64,000 nt of DNA from assembly GCA_947500545.1 (NCBI GenBank), contig CANMSO010000003.1, positions 1 to 64,000 of the forward strand. Reading direction: 5' to 3'. The translations under genes and the position numbers were made by a program. The first letter of the stretch is position 1. Each line of letters opens with the position of its first letter. This document shows, in pieces, positions 24,322-34,189 of this stretch. The notes beneath the pieces were generated by a model, which saw only the letters and a program-made list of their open reading frames with translations, was not told the origin of the DNA and made no database searches. The stretch is from an uncultured Aquimarina sp. GTDB lineage: Bacteria; Bacteroidota; Bacteroidia; Flavobacteriales; Flavobacteriaceae.

Positions 24322-27081
24322 TTAAAGGGTATTGAGTGATAAACCTATATAGTACTGAGATCCGATAAATCCGGTTCCAAAGGCAGAAAAGTATTCATCA
24401 CCACCAATATTAGTTCCGCCTGCTTTAAAAGTAGCCTTTAATGATGGAATTTTATAATTAATCTGCGCGTCAAATACTGAGAATGAAGGCACATCTCCAT
24501 CTGCAAAAGTAGCTTCCCAGAAATAATCATCAGTCCATCTAAAACTGGTATTGAATCCAAAATTTTTGAAAAGATCAGAATGACCAAAAGTAGCTTTTAC
24601 CTTATGCTTTGGTGTATTAAAACTACTTCTAAAATCCGTATCCTGCGCTCTATCAAAGTCTTGTTCAGAGAATGTATAGTTAACTCCCAAATCAAAACCC
24701 CCAAGGATTTTGGTAGTTATACCAGCTATAACTCCATAAGAATTTATATCTACTTCAGAATTGGTATAGGTTTGATATACTTGTGTATCTCCGTTTTGTA
24801 AAGCCAATAGTGATAATGAATTATCTCCAACCTCACCATACAAAGGAACTAGTACATTTTCGTTAGAAATAAAATCTTTATAAAGGTTAATATAACTACT
24901 TACATCAATAACAACCTTACTAATTTTACCTCTGTAACCCACTTCAAACGCCGTAACTTTTTCTGGCTGTACAATCCCTACATTAGCAGCTACAGGTGCT
25001 CCGTTTAATACTGAGTTTAAAGAAAAAGAATTCTCATATGCTGCTCTACTTGTAATTGTAGCACTAGTAGCTCCTGTAATATTTTCTCCATTACCACTCA
25101 GGTCAAAAGTTCTAATATCTCGATCCAGGTTATCTGGAGCAGATCCAACCAAAATAGCTCTACCAGCATTAAGGCCTATATACAAATCTTGTGTTGTTGG
25201 ATTTCTAAATCCCGTTTGAGCAGATAGACGAATATTATGATTTCTTTCTTCACCTACTGTATAACCAACAGATAATCTTGGTGAGAAATTACCGTCAAAC
25301 AATTCTGATTTGTCATAACGAACAGATCCCGTAAATTTTAATCTATCATCTAATAATTTCTTTTGTATTTGAGTATAGACTCCAAATTCAGAATAACGAA
25401 TCGGCCCGTCTGCATCTGTAAATATAGTACCAAATGAGTTTAATTTATATTCTCTAAATGATCCTCCTACCTGGATATCTGCGAAATCAGAAGTTATATG
25501 ACTAAAATTATAATTTACATCTGCATGTTTAAGTTGCGTCGCATCTTGAAATTTAGACCCCGTAGCCAAATCAGGATCTCCAATCACTCTATTAAATGCT
25601 TGCTGAAATTCTGGAGTACCAGGAATTAAACGACCAGTATCCGCTGTTTGTCTACCAATTGCATGAGCTTGCTCAGGAAGCACTCCAGCCAACGTCGCCT
25701 GAACAAATGCTCCGGCATATTCTCCAAACCATGTTTGATCATCTTTCCATGATCTATTAATATTAATACCTGTAAATCGAGTGTCATAAGAATCTCCAGC
25801 ACTCTCATCTGTTATGTATCCTCTAACAAAGAAGTTATTATTCTTAACTTCTATTTTATGTTGCTGTAAGAAAAAATTACGTATTGAATATCTGTTAGCA
25901 CCTTGATAAATGGTAGTACCTCTTCCCATTTTTCCATTATAAATAATCTCAAAATCATTGGCAAAAGGTCTATAATGAAGCGCAGCGTCAAATTTTATAC
26001 TTTCAGCTTTATAATCATTAAGATCACTTTCCAGATATCCTGTTCGGCTTACATTTGCGTCAGGCAATAGGTTTTCTGCACCAGCTGGCAAAACTCCTAA
26101 ATTAACCAAAGCCACACCAACTCCTCTAAGGTTAGTACTAACCTCATCTCCATACACATTTAACCCATCATAATTAGGATCTGTACGATCTGTATTAGGA
26201 TCTAAAACGTTTAAAGTACTTTCTGCAAACCAGTCGGTACCCCTTAGGTATGCAAAATTTGCCTTTGCTGCAAACTTATCCGAAAATGCATGCGCTACTC
26301 GAATCCCTGCGTCATAAAAATGGTTATCCCCTGCAGCTTCCTGAGATGTTATACCTCCTTTTCCGTAGGCACTAATTCCTTGATAATCGAAAGGATTTTT
26401 ACTGGTCATAAATAAAATACCATTAAAAGCATTTGCACCGTATAGTGCAGAAGAAGCACCAGGTAACAATTCTACGCTGTTTACGTCTATTTCACTCATT
26501 CCAATTAGATTACCAATAACAAAATTTAGCGCTGGTGATGTATTATCCATCCCATCTACTAATTGCACAAAACGAGTATTTGCAAAAGTTGCAAATCCTC
26601 TTGTGTTAACAGATTTAAATGTCAAACTATTGGTATTAATATCAACACCCTTTATATTTTCCAGCCCATCGTAGAAATCTACAGAAGGAGTGCTTTTGAT
26701 TTCTTTAATGCCAAAACGCTCAACACTCACCGGAGACTCAAATATCCGTTCTGGCGTTCTGGATGCCGAAATAATAACTTCATCTAGTTCCGTCCCTTCT
26801 TTAAGTGTAATTGTAAGGTCTGAAGTTTGTGAAGAAATCGATGTTGAACTCGCTTCAAAACCTACACTACTTACTGTTATAGTAAAAGGAGGTGATTGTT
26901 CAACTGTTAACGAAAAAAGTCCGTCAAAATCTGTTACTGTACCTACGGCCGATCCTTGTAGTTTTACATTGGCCCCAGGAATAGGTTGGTTGTTGTCATC
27001 AACAACCTTTCCTTTAATTGTTGTTTGCGCAGTAGTAATAATACCCACCATCAGCATCATTACTAATGTAATTGTTCTCAT
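24322..27081 (-). CDS. TonB-dependent receptor, first paralogue
   Basis: This 919-residue outer-membrane receptor has a signal peptide (about 1-18), a carboxypeptidase-like regulatory domain (about 20-95, TIKGKVVDDNNQPIPGANVK), a plug starting near 105 (VIISASRTPERIFESPVSVE) and a C-terminal barrel ending in an aromatic-poor strand GSQYYIGLSLNTL. It would import a large or scarce compound with energy from TonB-ExbBD. It is highly similar along its whole length to the receptor encoded upstream, so the pair arose by tandem duplication. The most different stretches are in the barrel, where ligand loops lie. The SGNH lipoprotein gene follows closely. Confidence 0.92.
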   Translation of the reverse strand: MRTITLVMMLMVGIITTAQTTIKGKVVDDNNQPIPGANVKLQGSAVGTVTDFDGLFSLTVEQSPPFTITVSSVGFEASSTSISSQTSDLTITLKEGTELDEVIISASRTPERIFESPVSVERFGIKEIKSTPSVDFYDGLENIKGVDINTNSLTFKSVNTRGFATFANTRFVQLVDGMDNTSPALNFVIGNLIGMSEIDVNSVELLPGASSALYGANAFNGILFMTSKNPFDYQGISAYGKGGITSQEAAGDNHFYDAGIRVAHAFSDKFAAKANFAYLRGTDWFAESTLNVLDPNTDRTDPNYDGLNVYGDEVSTNLRGVGVALVNLGVLPAGAENLLPDANVSRTGYLESDLNDYKAESIKFDAALHYRPFANDFEIIYNGKMGRGTTIYQGANRYSIRNFFLQQHKIEVKNNNFFVRGYITDESAGDSYDTRFTGININRSWKDDQTWFGEYAGAFVQATLAGVLPEQAHAIGRQTADTGRLIPGTPEFQQAFNRVIGDPDLATGSKFQDATQLKHADVNYNFSHITSDFADIQVGGSFREYKLNSFGTIFTDADGPIRYSEFGVYTQIQKKLLDDRLKFTGSVRYDKSELFDGNFSPRLSVGYTVGEERNHNIRLSAQTGFRNPTTQDLYIGLNAGRAILVGSAPDNLDRDIRTFDLSGNGENITGATSATITSRAAYENSFSLNSVLNGAPVAANVGIVQPEKVTAFEVGYRGKISKVVIDVSSYINLYKDFISNENVLVPLYGEVGDNSLSLLALQNGDTQVYQTYTNSEVDINSYGVIAGITTKILGGFDLGVNYTFSEQDFDRAQDTDFRSSFNTPKHKVKATFGHSDLFKNFGFNTSFRWTDDYFWEATFADGDVPSFSVFDAQINYKIPSLKATFKAGGTNIGGDEYFSAFGTGFIGSQYYIGLSLNTL

Positions 27082-27249
27082 GCCCCTGAATTTTATAGTT
27101 ATGACAACAATATACGTTTTTTTATGATTTATTTAATAAATCTGTTAAAGCATTGTTTATTTAATCGCAAAAACAGCTTTAACCCACAGTATTGACAATT
27201 TATTCTTTCCCCATAATTTTATGAGATTTGGGTAAGTTTAATACAAAAA

Positions 27250-27279
27250 AAACCTGTCTGAAAAAAATCAGACAGGTTT
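27250..27279. terminator. Terminator between the two receptor genes
   Basis: AAACCTGTCTGA at 27250-27261 pairs perfectly with 27268-27279 around six A. On the minus strand the stem is followed by a T-run, so it ends the upstream receptor transcript and suggests separate control of the two paralogues. Confidence 0.82.
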
Positions 27280-27309
27280 ATAAAATTTGTTAGAAGATTA
27301 ATATACTTC

Positions 27310-30087
27310 TTATAGATTATTTAAAATTAATCCTACATAATATTGGCTACCAATAAATCCTGAACCAACAGCGGTAAAGTATTCATCACCTATTATATTA
27401 TTAGCTCCGATCTTTAACTTAGCTTTAAGAGAAGGGATTCTATAGTTAATCTGAGCGTTAAGTATGGTATAAGAAGGAATGTCTCCATTACCAAAATCAG
27501 ATTGCCATAAATACTCATCGCTCCAAATGAAATCTGTGTTAAAACCGAAGTTTTTAAACAAGTCATCATTACCAATAGAAGCTTTCACTTTGTGTTCTGG
27601 AGTGTTAAAGTTACTAGAGAAATCTGGCTCACTTTCTTGATCAAAGTCTTGCTTTGCGTATGTATAATTTAGTCCCAGATCAAAACCGCTTAGTCTATAA
27701 GTAAATCCAGCAACAGCACCATATGAGCTAATATCTACATCAGAGTTGGTAGAAGCTGTAAATGTTCTTCTTGTTCCTGCACTAGCAAGAGATTGTATAG
27801 CTAGCAACTGTTCTGCAGCAGTACCACTTACCACACCTTGTCCCGGAACAACTACATTTTCGTTTGCAATAAAGTCCTGGTACTGGTTGTAATATACACT
27901 ACCATCAAAAATAAAACTACCAAACTGAGCTCTATATCCTAGTTCATAAGCCGTAATCTTTTCGGGCTTTACAATATCAATATTTGCTACTTCTAAATCT
28001 GCAGGATTTAAGGTTTCAGCAAATCGCTGAACTGAACTTGCAGAGTATGAATTCTCATAGGCATCTCTAGCAGTATATACATTGTTGAAATCATCTTGAA
28101 CTGTATATCTATCTAAGTTTTCCTCAGCAGAACCTACTAAAAGCGTTCGCCCGATATCTAAACCAATGAATAAATCCTGTGTAGTTGGGTTTCTGAAACC
28201 AGTTTGTACTGAGGCACGTAAGTTACGTGTCTTATTAGCACCAAATGTATAACTAACAGAGAATCTAGGAGAGAAATTACCATCAAACAACTGAGATTTA
28301 TCATAACGAACTGATCCCGTTAATTTTAATCGCTCATCTAAGAATTTCCTTTGCAATTGAGTATATACACCATATTCTGAATATTTAATTGGGCCATCTA
28401 TATCTGTAAATACGGTACCTTCAGAATTTAACTTATATTCTCTAAACGATCCACCAATCTGAATATCAGCAAAATCACTTGTGATATGACTGAAGTTATA
28501 GTTTGCATCTGCATGTCTAAATGAAGATTTCTCAAGAAACTTAGAGCCTCGATCTAAATCTGGATCACTAGTTACCTGATTAAAAGCTTGTTCAAATTCT
28601 GGAGTTCCTGGGATTAGGCGTCCAGTTTCTGCAACTTGTCTTGCACCAGCATGTGCAGCCGCTTGCACTGCAGGATCATTAGGATCTAATGTAGGATCTG
28701 TTAAGAAAGGTGTTAAATAAGCTCCTATATATTCTGAGAACCACTGTGTATCATCTTTCCAAGTATTGTTGATATTAAGTCCTGTAAACCTGATATCATA
28801 AGAATCTCCAGCATCTTCAGCAGTAAGATAACCTCTTACAAAGAAGTTGTCATTTTTTAACTCTAATTTATGCTGTTGCAAAAAGAAGTTTCTTAATAAA
28901 GTTCTATTGGCATCTTGAGTTACTGTTGTTCCTCTACCAATTTTTCCTGCATAGATAATTTCAAAATCATCAGCAAACGGTCTATAATGTACTGATGTGT
29001 CAAATTTCAAACTCTCTACATCATTATCATTAAGATCAGCCTCATCATATCCTGTTCTACTTACAACAGTGTCTGGTAATAATGGTAATAAAGCTGGGTT
29101 GAAAGCTGGGTTTTGAGCCGCTAGACCTCTTAAAGATCCTTTTGCCTCATCACCATATACATTTAAACCATCATAACCCACACTATTTTCTCTAGTAGCA
29201 CCTGGATTATCCAAATCTCTTTTATCTGCAGCTAACCAGTCTGTACCTTTTAAAATTGAGAATGTTGCTTTTGCAGCAAATTTATCAGAGAAAGCATGTG
29301 CCATTCTAACACCTACGTCATAAAATTCATTATCTCCGGCTGCTTCTTGAGAAGTAACTCCTCCTTTTGCATATGCACTAATTCCTTGATGATCAAAAGG
29401 ATTTTTACTTGTCATAAATAAAATACCGTTAAAAGCATTCGCACCATATAATGCAGAAGATGCTCCTGGTAGAAGCTCGACACTATTCACATCTAGTTCA
29501 CTCATACCTACAAGATTACCTAAAACGAAGTTCAGTGCTGGAGCTGTATTATCCATACCGTCAACTAGTTGAACGAAACGTGTATTCGTAAACGTTGCAA
29601 AACCTCTGGTGTTAATAGATTTAAGAGCTAAACTATTGGTATTGATATCAACACCTTTTATGCTTTCAAGACCGCCATAAAAATCTGCCGATGCAGTATT
29701 TTTAATTTGCTTGATACCGAAACGTTCAATACTTACTGGGGATTCGAATAAACGTTCAGGGGCTCTCGAAGCTGAAATTACCAATTCGTCTAAGAATGTA
29801 ATATCCGCTAAAACGATTGTAACATCTTTTGTTTCTGAAGTTACTACAAATGTAGTAGGATCAAAACCAATACTAGTTGCTTCTAAAGTTAATGGGAAAT
29901 CTTTATCTGTTGTTAAAGAAAAATTTCCATCAAAATCAGAAATTGTTGAAACCTCAGTTCCTTTTACTGTAACACTAACGCCAGGGATCGGTTCATCAAA
30001 ACCATCAATAACCCTACCATTAATAACATTTTGTGAAACACCGATAGCGCCAACAAAAAGCATTAAAACAAGTGTAATTGTTTTCAT
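27310..30087 (-). CDS. TonB-dependent receptor, second paralogue
   Basis: This 925-residue outer-membrane receptor has the same layout as its neighbour: signal peptide, carboxypeptidase-like domain (NVINGRVIDGFDEPIPGVSV), plug (ELVISASRAPERLFESPVSI) and barrel. Plug regions such as SADFYGGLESIKGVDINTNS are nearly the same in the two proteins. A close promoter match lies upstream and a terminator downstream, so it is probably a single-gene transcript. The ligand is unknown; the SGNH lipoprotein further on hints at an ester-bearing compound. Confidence 0.92.
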   Translation of the reverse strand: MKTITLVLMLFVGAIGVSQNVINGRVIDGFDEPIPGVSVTVKGTEVSTISDFDGNFSLTTDKDFPLTLEATSIGFDPTTFVVTSETKDVTIVLADITFLDELVISASRAPERLFESPVSIERFGIKQIKNTASADFYGGLESIKGVDINTNSLALKSINTRGFATFTNTRFVQLVDGMDNTAPALNFVLGNLVGMSELDVNSVELLPGASSALYGANAFNGILFMTSKNPFDHQGISAYAKGGVTSQEAAGDNEFYDVGVRMAHAFSDKFAAKATFSILKGTDWLAADKRDLDNPGATRENSVGYDGLNVYGDEAKGSLRGLAAQNPAFNPALLPLLPDTVVSRTGYDEADLNDNDVESLKFDTSVHYRPFADDFEIIYAGKIGRGTTVTQDANRTLLRNFFLQQHKLELKNDNFFVRGYLTAEDAGDSYDIRFTGLNINNTWKDDTQWFSEYIGAYLTPFLTDPTLDPNDPAVQAAAHAGARQVAETGRLIPGTPEFEQAFNQVTSDPDLDRGSKFLEKSSFRHADANYNFSHITSDFADIQIGGSFREYKLNSEGTVFTDIDGPIKYSEYGVYTQLQRKFLDERLKLTGSVRYDKSQLFDGNFSPRFSVSYTFGANKTRNLRASVQTGFRNPTTQDLFIGLDIGRTLLVGSAEENLDRYTVQDDFNNVYTARDAYENSYSASSVQRFAETLNPADLEVANIDIVKPEKITAYELGYRAQFGSFIFDGSVYYNQYQDFIANENVVVPGQGVVSGTAAEQLLAIQSLASAGTRRTFTASTNSDVDISSYGAVAGFTYRLSGFDLGLNYTYAKQDFDQESEPDFSSNFNTPEHKVKASIGNDDLFKNFGFNTDFIWSDEYLWQSDFGNGDIPSYTILNAQINYRIPSLKAKLKIGANNIIGDEYFTAVGSGFIGSQYYVGLILNNL

Positions 30088-30158
30088 AAGTAGATTGTTT
30101 TTAAGTAATTAAGTTAATTATTCCTTATGCAAGCATAATAAATTTAACATTTGGGATG

Positions 30159-30188
30159 CAAAACTACACTTTTTTGGATGAAAACCAA
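30159..30188 (-). promoter_or_regulatory. Promoter of the second receptor gene
   Basis: On the minus strand TTG (30188-30186), 19 bases, then TAGTTTTG (30166-30159) matches the Bacteroidota consensus TTG-N19-TAnnTTTG exactly. It is the best promoter in the window and implies a leader of about 65 bases. Confidence 0.7.
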
Positions 30189-30274
30189 GGAAAAGTGCAT
30201 TTTATCGTAAAAAAATGTTGTTCAGCGATCCCAAAAAAGCATTAAGCTTCTAAAAAATTGCATCACTCTGGGGT

Positions 30275-30394
30275 ATGATTAAATGGAAAACATTGATTTA
30301 TAAGCGTATACATAAAGCTAAGCAAAATAATTTAGAATTTAACGAATTAATCCATCACACGTACCAATATTGCGCAAAAACCGTAACAAAATGA
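30275..30394 (+). CDS. Possible 39-residue basic small protein
   Basis: An ATG at 30275 opens a frame for 39 residues, MIKWKTLIYKRIHK at the start and YQYCAKTVTK at the end. It is rich in Lys and His, with no signal peptide. It is the only sizeable frame in the gap 30088-30494. No promoter was seen on this strand, so it may be chance. Confidence 0.2.
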   Translation: MIKWKTLIYKRIHKAKQNNLEFNELIHHTYQYCAKTVTK

Positions 30395-30494
30395 TAGACT
30401 TGAAGAATTTATATGTTTTATTTCCTTATAAATCAAGACATATCCGCTTATTAATCACAACTAAACTACGGTTAGTGTACTTTTTTGATAAAAA

Positions 30495-30520
30495 AAAGAC
30501 CGCCTAGAAAGGCGGTCTTT
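30495..30520. terminator. Terminator of glmS
   Basis: AAAGACCGCCT at 30495-30505 pairs perfectly with AGGCGGTCTTT at 30510-30520 around AGAA, with an A-run on the left serving the minus strand. Confidence 0.88.
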
Positions 30521-30541
30521 GTTATTTCTTAAGAAAAGAAA

Positions 30542-32389
30542 TTATTCTACAGTAACAGATTTTGCCAAATTTCTTGGCTGATCGACATTCTTGTCTAACA
30601 TTACTGCTATATGATAAGATAATAATTGTAGAGGAATAGTGGTTAGCAATGGTGTTAGAAATTCTTCAGTTTCTGGTATTTCTATAACGTGATCCGCTAG
30701 TCCTTTTACTGTAACATCTCCTTCAGTAACAATTCCAATAATCTTACCTTTTCTTGATTTGATCTCTTGAATATTGCTTACGACTTTATCATAATGACCT
30801 TTTTTGGTAGCGATTACAACAACGGGCATTTGCTCATCAATAAGCGCAATTGGCCCATGCTTCATCTCTGCGGCTGGATAACCTTCAGCGTGAATATAAG
30901 AAATCTCCTTAAGCTTTAATGCTCCTTCTAATGCTACAGGGAAATTATAACCTCTTCCTAAGTATAAGAAATTTTTCGCGTTTTTATACGTGTCTGCAAT
31001 GTGCTTAATATGCTCGTTAGACTCTAATGCTAATTTTACTTTTTCCGGAATTCTTTCTAACTCCTGCAAAAAGTAGTGAAAATCACTATTAGAAACAGTA
31101 CCTTTTCGTTCTGCAAGCTTTAAGGCTATTAAAGAAAGAACTGTAATCTGAGTTGTAAACGCTTTTGTAGAGGCAACTCCAATTTCTGGTCCTGCATGCG
31201 TATATGCACCGGCATGAGTCTCTCTAGAGATAGAAGAACCTACTACATTACACACCCCAAAAACAAACGCTCCTCTTTCTTTAGCCAATTTTATAGCTGC
31301 CATTGTATCTGCAGTCTCTCCACTTTGTGAGATCGCAATTACAACGTCATCTTGGTGTATTACAGGGTTTCTATATCTAAATTCAGAAGCGTATTCTACC
31401 TCAACAGGTATACGTACTAATTCTTCAAAAATATACTCTGCTACTAATCCTGCATGCCAAGAAGTACCGCATGCAATAATAATAATACGTTTTGCATTAA
31501 GAAGTTTTGCTAAATTATCATCAATTCCAGCCATTTTTATAATACCCTCTGCTACACGCATTCTACCTCTATAGGTATCACTAATAGCGCTGGGTTGCTC
31601 ATATATCTCCTTAAGCATGAAATGATCATACCCACCTTTTTCGATCTGTTCAAGATTGATTTGTAGCTCCTGAAGATAAGGGTCTACCATACTGTCATCT
31701 TGTATTTTTCTTACCTTAACGCCCTTCTTTCTACGCACAATTGCCATTTCACCATCTTCAAGGTATATAGCATTATTGGTATATTCTATAAAAGGAGAAG
31801 CATCAGAAGCTATAAAAAATTCATCATCGCCAACACCAATAGCCAAAGGACTTCCTAATCTTGCTACTACAATTTCATCTGGTTTTTGCCTGTCAAAAAC
31901 AGCAATGGCATATGCTCCCACAGTTTGATTTAATGCTATTTGTACAGCTTTTCCAAGCTTAACATTCTCTTTGTTTTTTACATCTTCGATCAAATTGACC
32001 AATACTTCTGTATCTGTCTCTGAAGTAAAAGTAAATCCTCTTTTTGTTAATTCTGTTCGAAGTGACTCATAATTTTCAATTATACCATTATGAATAATTA
32101 CAAGATCTCCAGAGTTGGAATAATGTGGATGTGAATTTACATCATTTGGCACCCCATGAGTTGCCCATCTTGTATGTCCAATACCAATAGTTCCTTCGGT
32201 TGTAATTTCTTTTGTTAGTCGCTCTTCAAGATCAGCAACTTTACCTTTCGTTTTTGACAATTTAATATCTTCTCCATCATAAAGAGCAATCCCAGCTGAA
32301 TCATATCCTCTATATTCCAACCTTTTCAACCCTTTTAAAACAATTGGATAAGCTTCTCTATGACCTATATATCCTACTATTCCGCACAT
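30542..32389 (-). CDS. glmS: Glutamine-fructose-6-phosphate aminotransferase
   Basis: GlmS makes glucosamine-6-phosphate from fructose-6-phosphate and glutamine, the entry to peptidoglycan and lipid A sugars. The N-terminal glutaminase domain starts MCGIVGYIG with catalytic Cys2 and contains GIGHTRWATHG near 72-82. Two SIS sugar domains follow: IIACGTSWHAGLVAEY near 302-317 and LYLGRGYNFPVALEGALKLKE near 477. The 615-residue length is usual. It is the last gene of a GT5-like/DUF4270/glmS operon, 23 bases after DUF4270. No glmS ribozyme is seen in that short gap. Confidence 0.97.
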   Translation of the reverse strand: MCGIVGYIGHREAYPIVLKGLKRLEYRGYDSAGIALYDGEDIKLSKTKGKVADLEERLTKEITTEGTIGIGHTRWATHGVPNDVNSHPHYSNSGDLVIIHNGIIENYESLRTELTKRGFTFTSETDTEVLVNLIEDVKNKENVKLGKAVQIALNQTVGAYAIAVFDRQKPDEIVVARLGSPLAIGVGDDEFFIASDASPFIEYTNNAIYLEDGEMAIVRRKKGVKVRKIQDDSMVDPYLQELQINLEQIEKGGYDHFMLKEIYEQPSAISDTYRGRMRVAEGIIKMAGIDDNLAKLLNAKRIIIIACGTSWHAGLVAEYIFEELVRIPVEVEYASEFRYRNPVIHQDDVVIAISQSGETADTMAAIKLAKERGAFVFGVCNVVGSSISRETHAGAYTHAGPEIGVASTKAFTTQITVLSLIALKLAERKGTVSNSDFHYFLQELERIPEKVKLALESNEHIKHIADTYKNAKNFLYLGRGYNFPVALEGALKLKEISYIHAEGYPAAEMKHGPIALIDEQMPVVVIATKKGHYDKVVSNIQEIKSRKGKIIGIVTEGDVTVKGLADHVIEIPETEEFLTPLLTTIPLQLLSYHIAVMLDKNVDQPRNLAKSVTVE

Positions 32390-32412
32390 GACTCAAGTTT
32401 TTTTAATATCTG

Positions 32413-34173
32413 TTAGTTATTTGTTGATTCTGTATAAAAAATATCAAGCTTTAAACGCTTTGATTCTGGAACACTTGCTCCATTTCCATAGAGAATTGTT
32501 CCCTCATGAGAAATAATGGATGAGTTAGGGATGATCTCATCATTTGTTGTAGAAGTATCACCAACTACACTTACAACTGCATTTACATTTTGAGAAACAG
32601 ATACGCCCAATTTAATATTGTCAGTATCTTCGCCTAAAAGGTTAATTAGGTGTTGTGTAAGGCTAATTCTATAAAATTCTCCAGCATCATCAGTATCTCT
32701 ACTAATTCTTCCTAAGTGATTAGGGATCGAATTTATTGGGTTATTTTGATCAAATAACTGGAAATTTGCATCCAAGCCGTAATCTGCAATAACCCCGCCT
32801 GTTTCTAAGTTAAAAACATAAATTCTTTCTGGCTCTGTCTCTCCTGCAGTAACTACGTCCTGATTAATATAAAATTTAAGACTTGCATCATTTATTAGCC
32901 AATTCTGGCTTTTCAAAAAGTCTAATTCTGTCTTTTTTTCTTCTGTCGCTGCTGGGCAATCAATAAAAATGGGACCTCCGTTTTCGTCTAGAATAAAGTT
33001 TCCATCGTCATCAAACTCTACACATTTATTAAACAAATCGATTACCGCAAAAGATCCATCTCCTCCTTTTAAATATAGATTCTCCTCACCATTAACCTGA
33101 TCCTGATTCTCAGCTTTCAGTTCTTCGGCAATTGTTGGCTCTAATTGAGTAGTAATAGAGTTTATTATATTTCCAGTAAATGACAATGTAAATTCCCGCT
33201 GTTCTCTTTCTGTTGTAGCATCAGGCTGGGCATCATCCGTTTGTGTATCAGAATCGGTAGTATATTGTAATGTGATATTGGCTTCTCTCACATTTAGGTA
33301 AAGTAAATTACCTGTACCGTTAATTGGTTCTGCTTTAATATAAATTCCTCTAAAATAATTATTAAAATTATCTGCATTACTTAATTCAGTACCTCCTTGC
33401 TTATCTATAAATTGCTCCTTAAATATTTGCACAGGAAGCTCAACTCTTAATCTTGGGCCAAACCTACTTCTGCTTACCAAAGAATCTGCACCATCAACAT
33501 TTTGAAGAATTTCATCTAAAATTATTTCATCTGGAGATGGAATAAAAGCATCCACAGTAACTAAAGGCATTCCGTCTCCTTCAACTTCGGGCCCAAAACT
33601 AGCAATGTCATTAGAATAATAAACTTGTCTTTCATTAGAACTAGGGTCGAAGTTTCTTAAGAAGTAATTTGATTGAAATACAGAAAGCTTGAAGGGGTTA
33701 CTTTGGTAAATAGAATCCAAGGTATACTTCGTAACTGTTTCTGTTATAACCTCACCACTTCCTAATGTTAGTGACTGAGACTCGGTACTTTCAACAGCAC
33801 TGAAATAAGGTAAACTTAGAATCACTTTATCCAAAACAGGATTAGTACCGAAATCAGGATCAAATTCACTTGGTTGTACCTGAGATAAAAAGCTATACTC
33901 TGATGGGCCATATACCGGATCATTATAAACACCTAATAAATTGGCTTGAAAATTGGTTTGAACACCTTGTACATCTCTAATCAAACCATTAGTCTGCACT
34001 CTTTCAAATTTTTTACTATAAGCAACTGGCGTTGCCACGTATAAACTGTCTTGAAAATTAACACCTCCAATGATTTCACCTCCAACAGGACTAAATTCGT
34101 TATCACAAGATGAAAAAGTAAAAACAACAGCTACTATAGCCATTATTTTAAATAATGTGTTCCTCAATTTCAT
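32413..34173 (-). CDS. DUF4270 lipoprotein
   Basis: This 586-residue lipoprotein (signal ending TFSSC, C19) belongs to DUF4270, a Bacteroidota family of unknown function. The conserved start GGEIIGGVNFQDSLYVATPV follows the signal, and the rest looks beta-rich with regions such as NFNNYFRGIYIKAEP. I start at the ATG at 34173 (MKLRNTLFKIM), because an earlier start adds 23 residues before the signal and overlaps the upstream gene. It lies 16 bases after the GT5-like gene and 23 bases before glmS. This order suggests a surface or envelope job tied to sugar supply, but that is a guess. Confidence 0.86.
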   Translation of the reverse strand: MKLRNTLFKIMAIVAVVFTFSSCDNEFSPVGGEIIGGVNFQDSLYVATPVAYSKKFERVQTNGLIRDVQGVQTNFQANLLGVYNDPVYGPSEYSFLSQVQPSEFDPDFGTNPVLDKVILSLPYFSAVESTESQSLTLGSGEVITETVTKYTLDSIYQSNPFKLSVFQSNYFLRNFDPSSNERQVYYSNDIASFGPEVEGDGMPLVTVDAFIPSPDEIILDEILQNVDGADSLVSRSRFGPRLRVELPVQIFKEQFIDKQGGTELSNADNFNNYFRGIYIKAEPINGTGNLLYLNVREANITLQYTTDSDTQTDDAQPDATTEREQREFTLSFTGNIINSITTQLEPTIAEELKAENQDQVNGEENLYLKGGDGSFAVIDLFNKCVEFDDDGNFILDENGGPIFIDCPAATEEKKTELDFLKSQNWLINDASLKFYINQDVVTAGETEPERIYVFNLETGGVIADYGLDANFQLFDQNNPINSIPNHLGRISRDTDDAGEFYRISLTQHLINLLGEDTDNIKLGVSVSQNVNAVVSVVGDTSTTNDEIIPNSSIISHEGTILYGNGASVPESKRLKLDIFYTESTNN

Positions 34174-34189
34174 AAATAATTCATTTTGC

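Noticed and set aside
32390..32412. A glmS ribozyme upstream of glmS.
   Set aside because: Only 23 bases separate glmS from the previous gene, far too few for the ribozyme.
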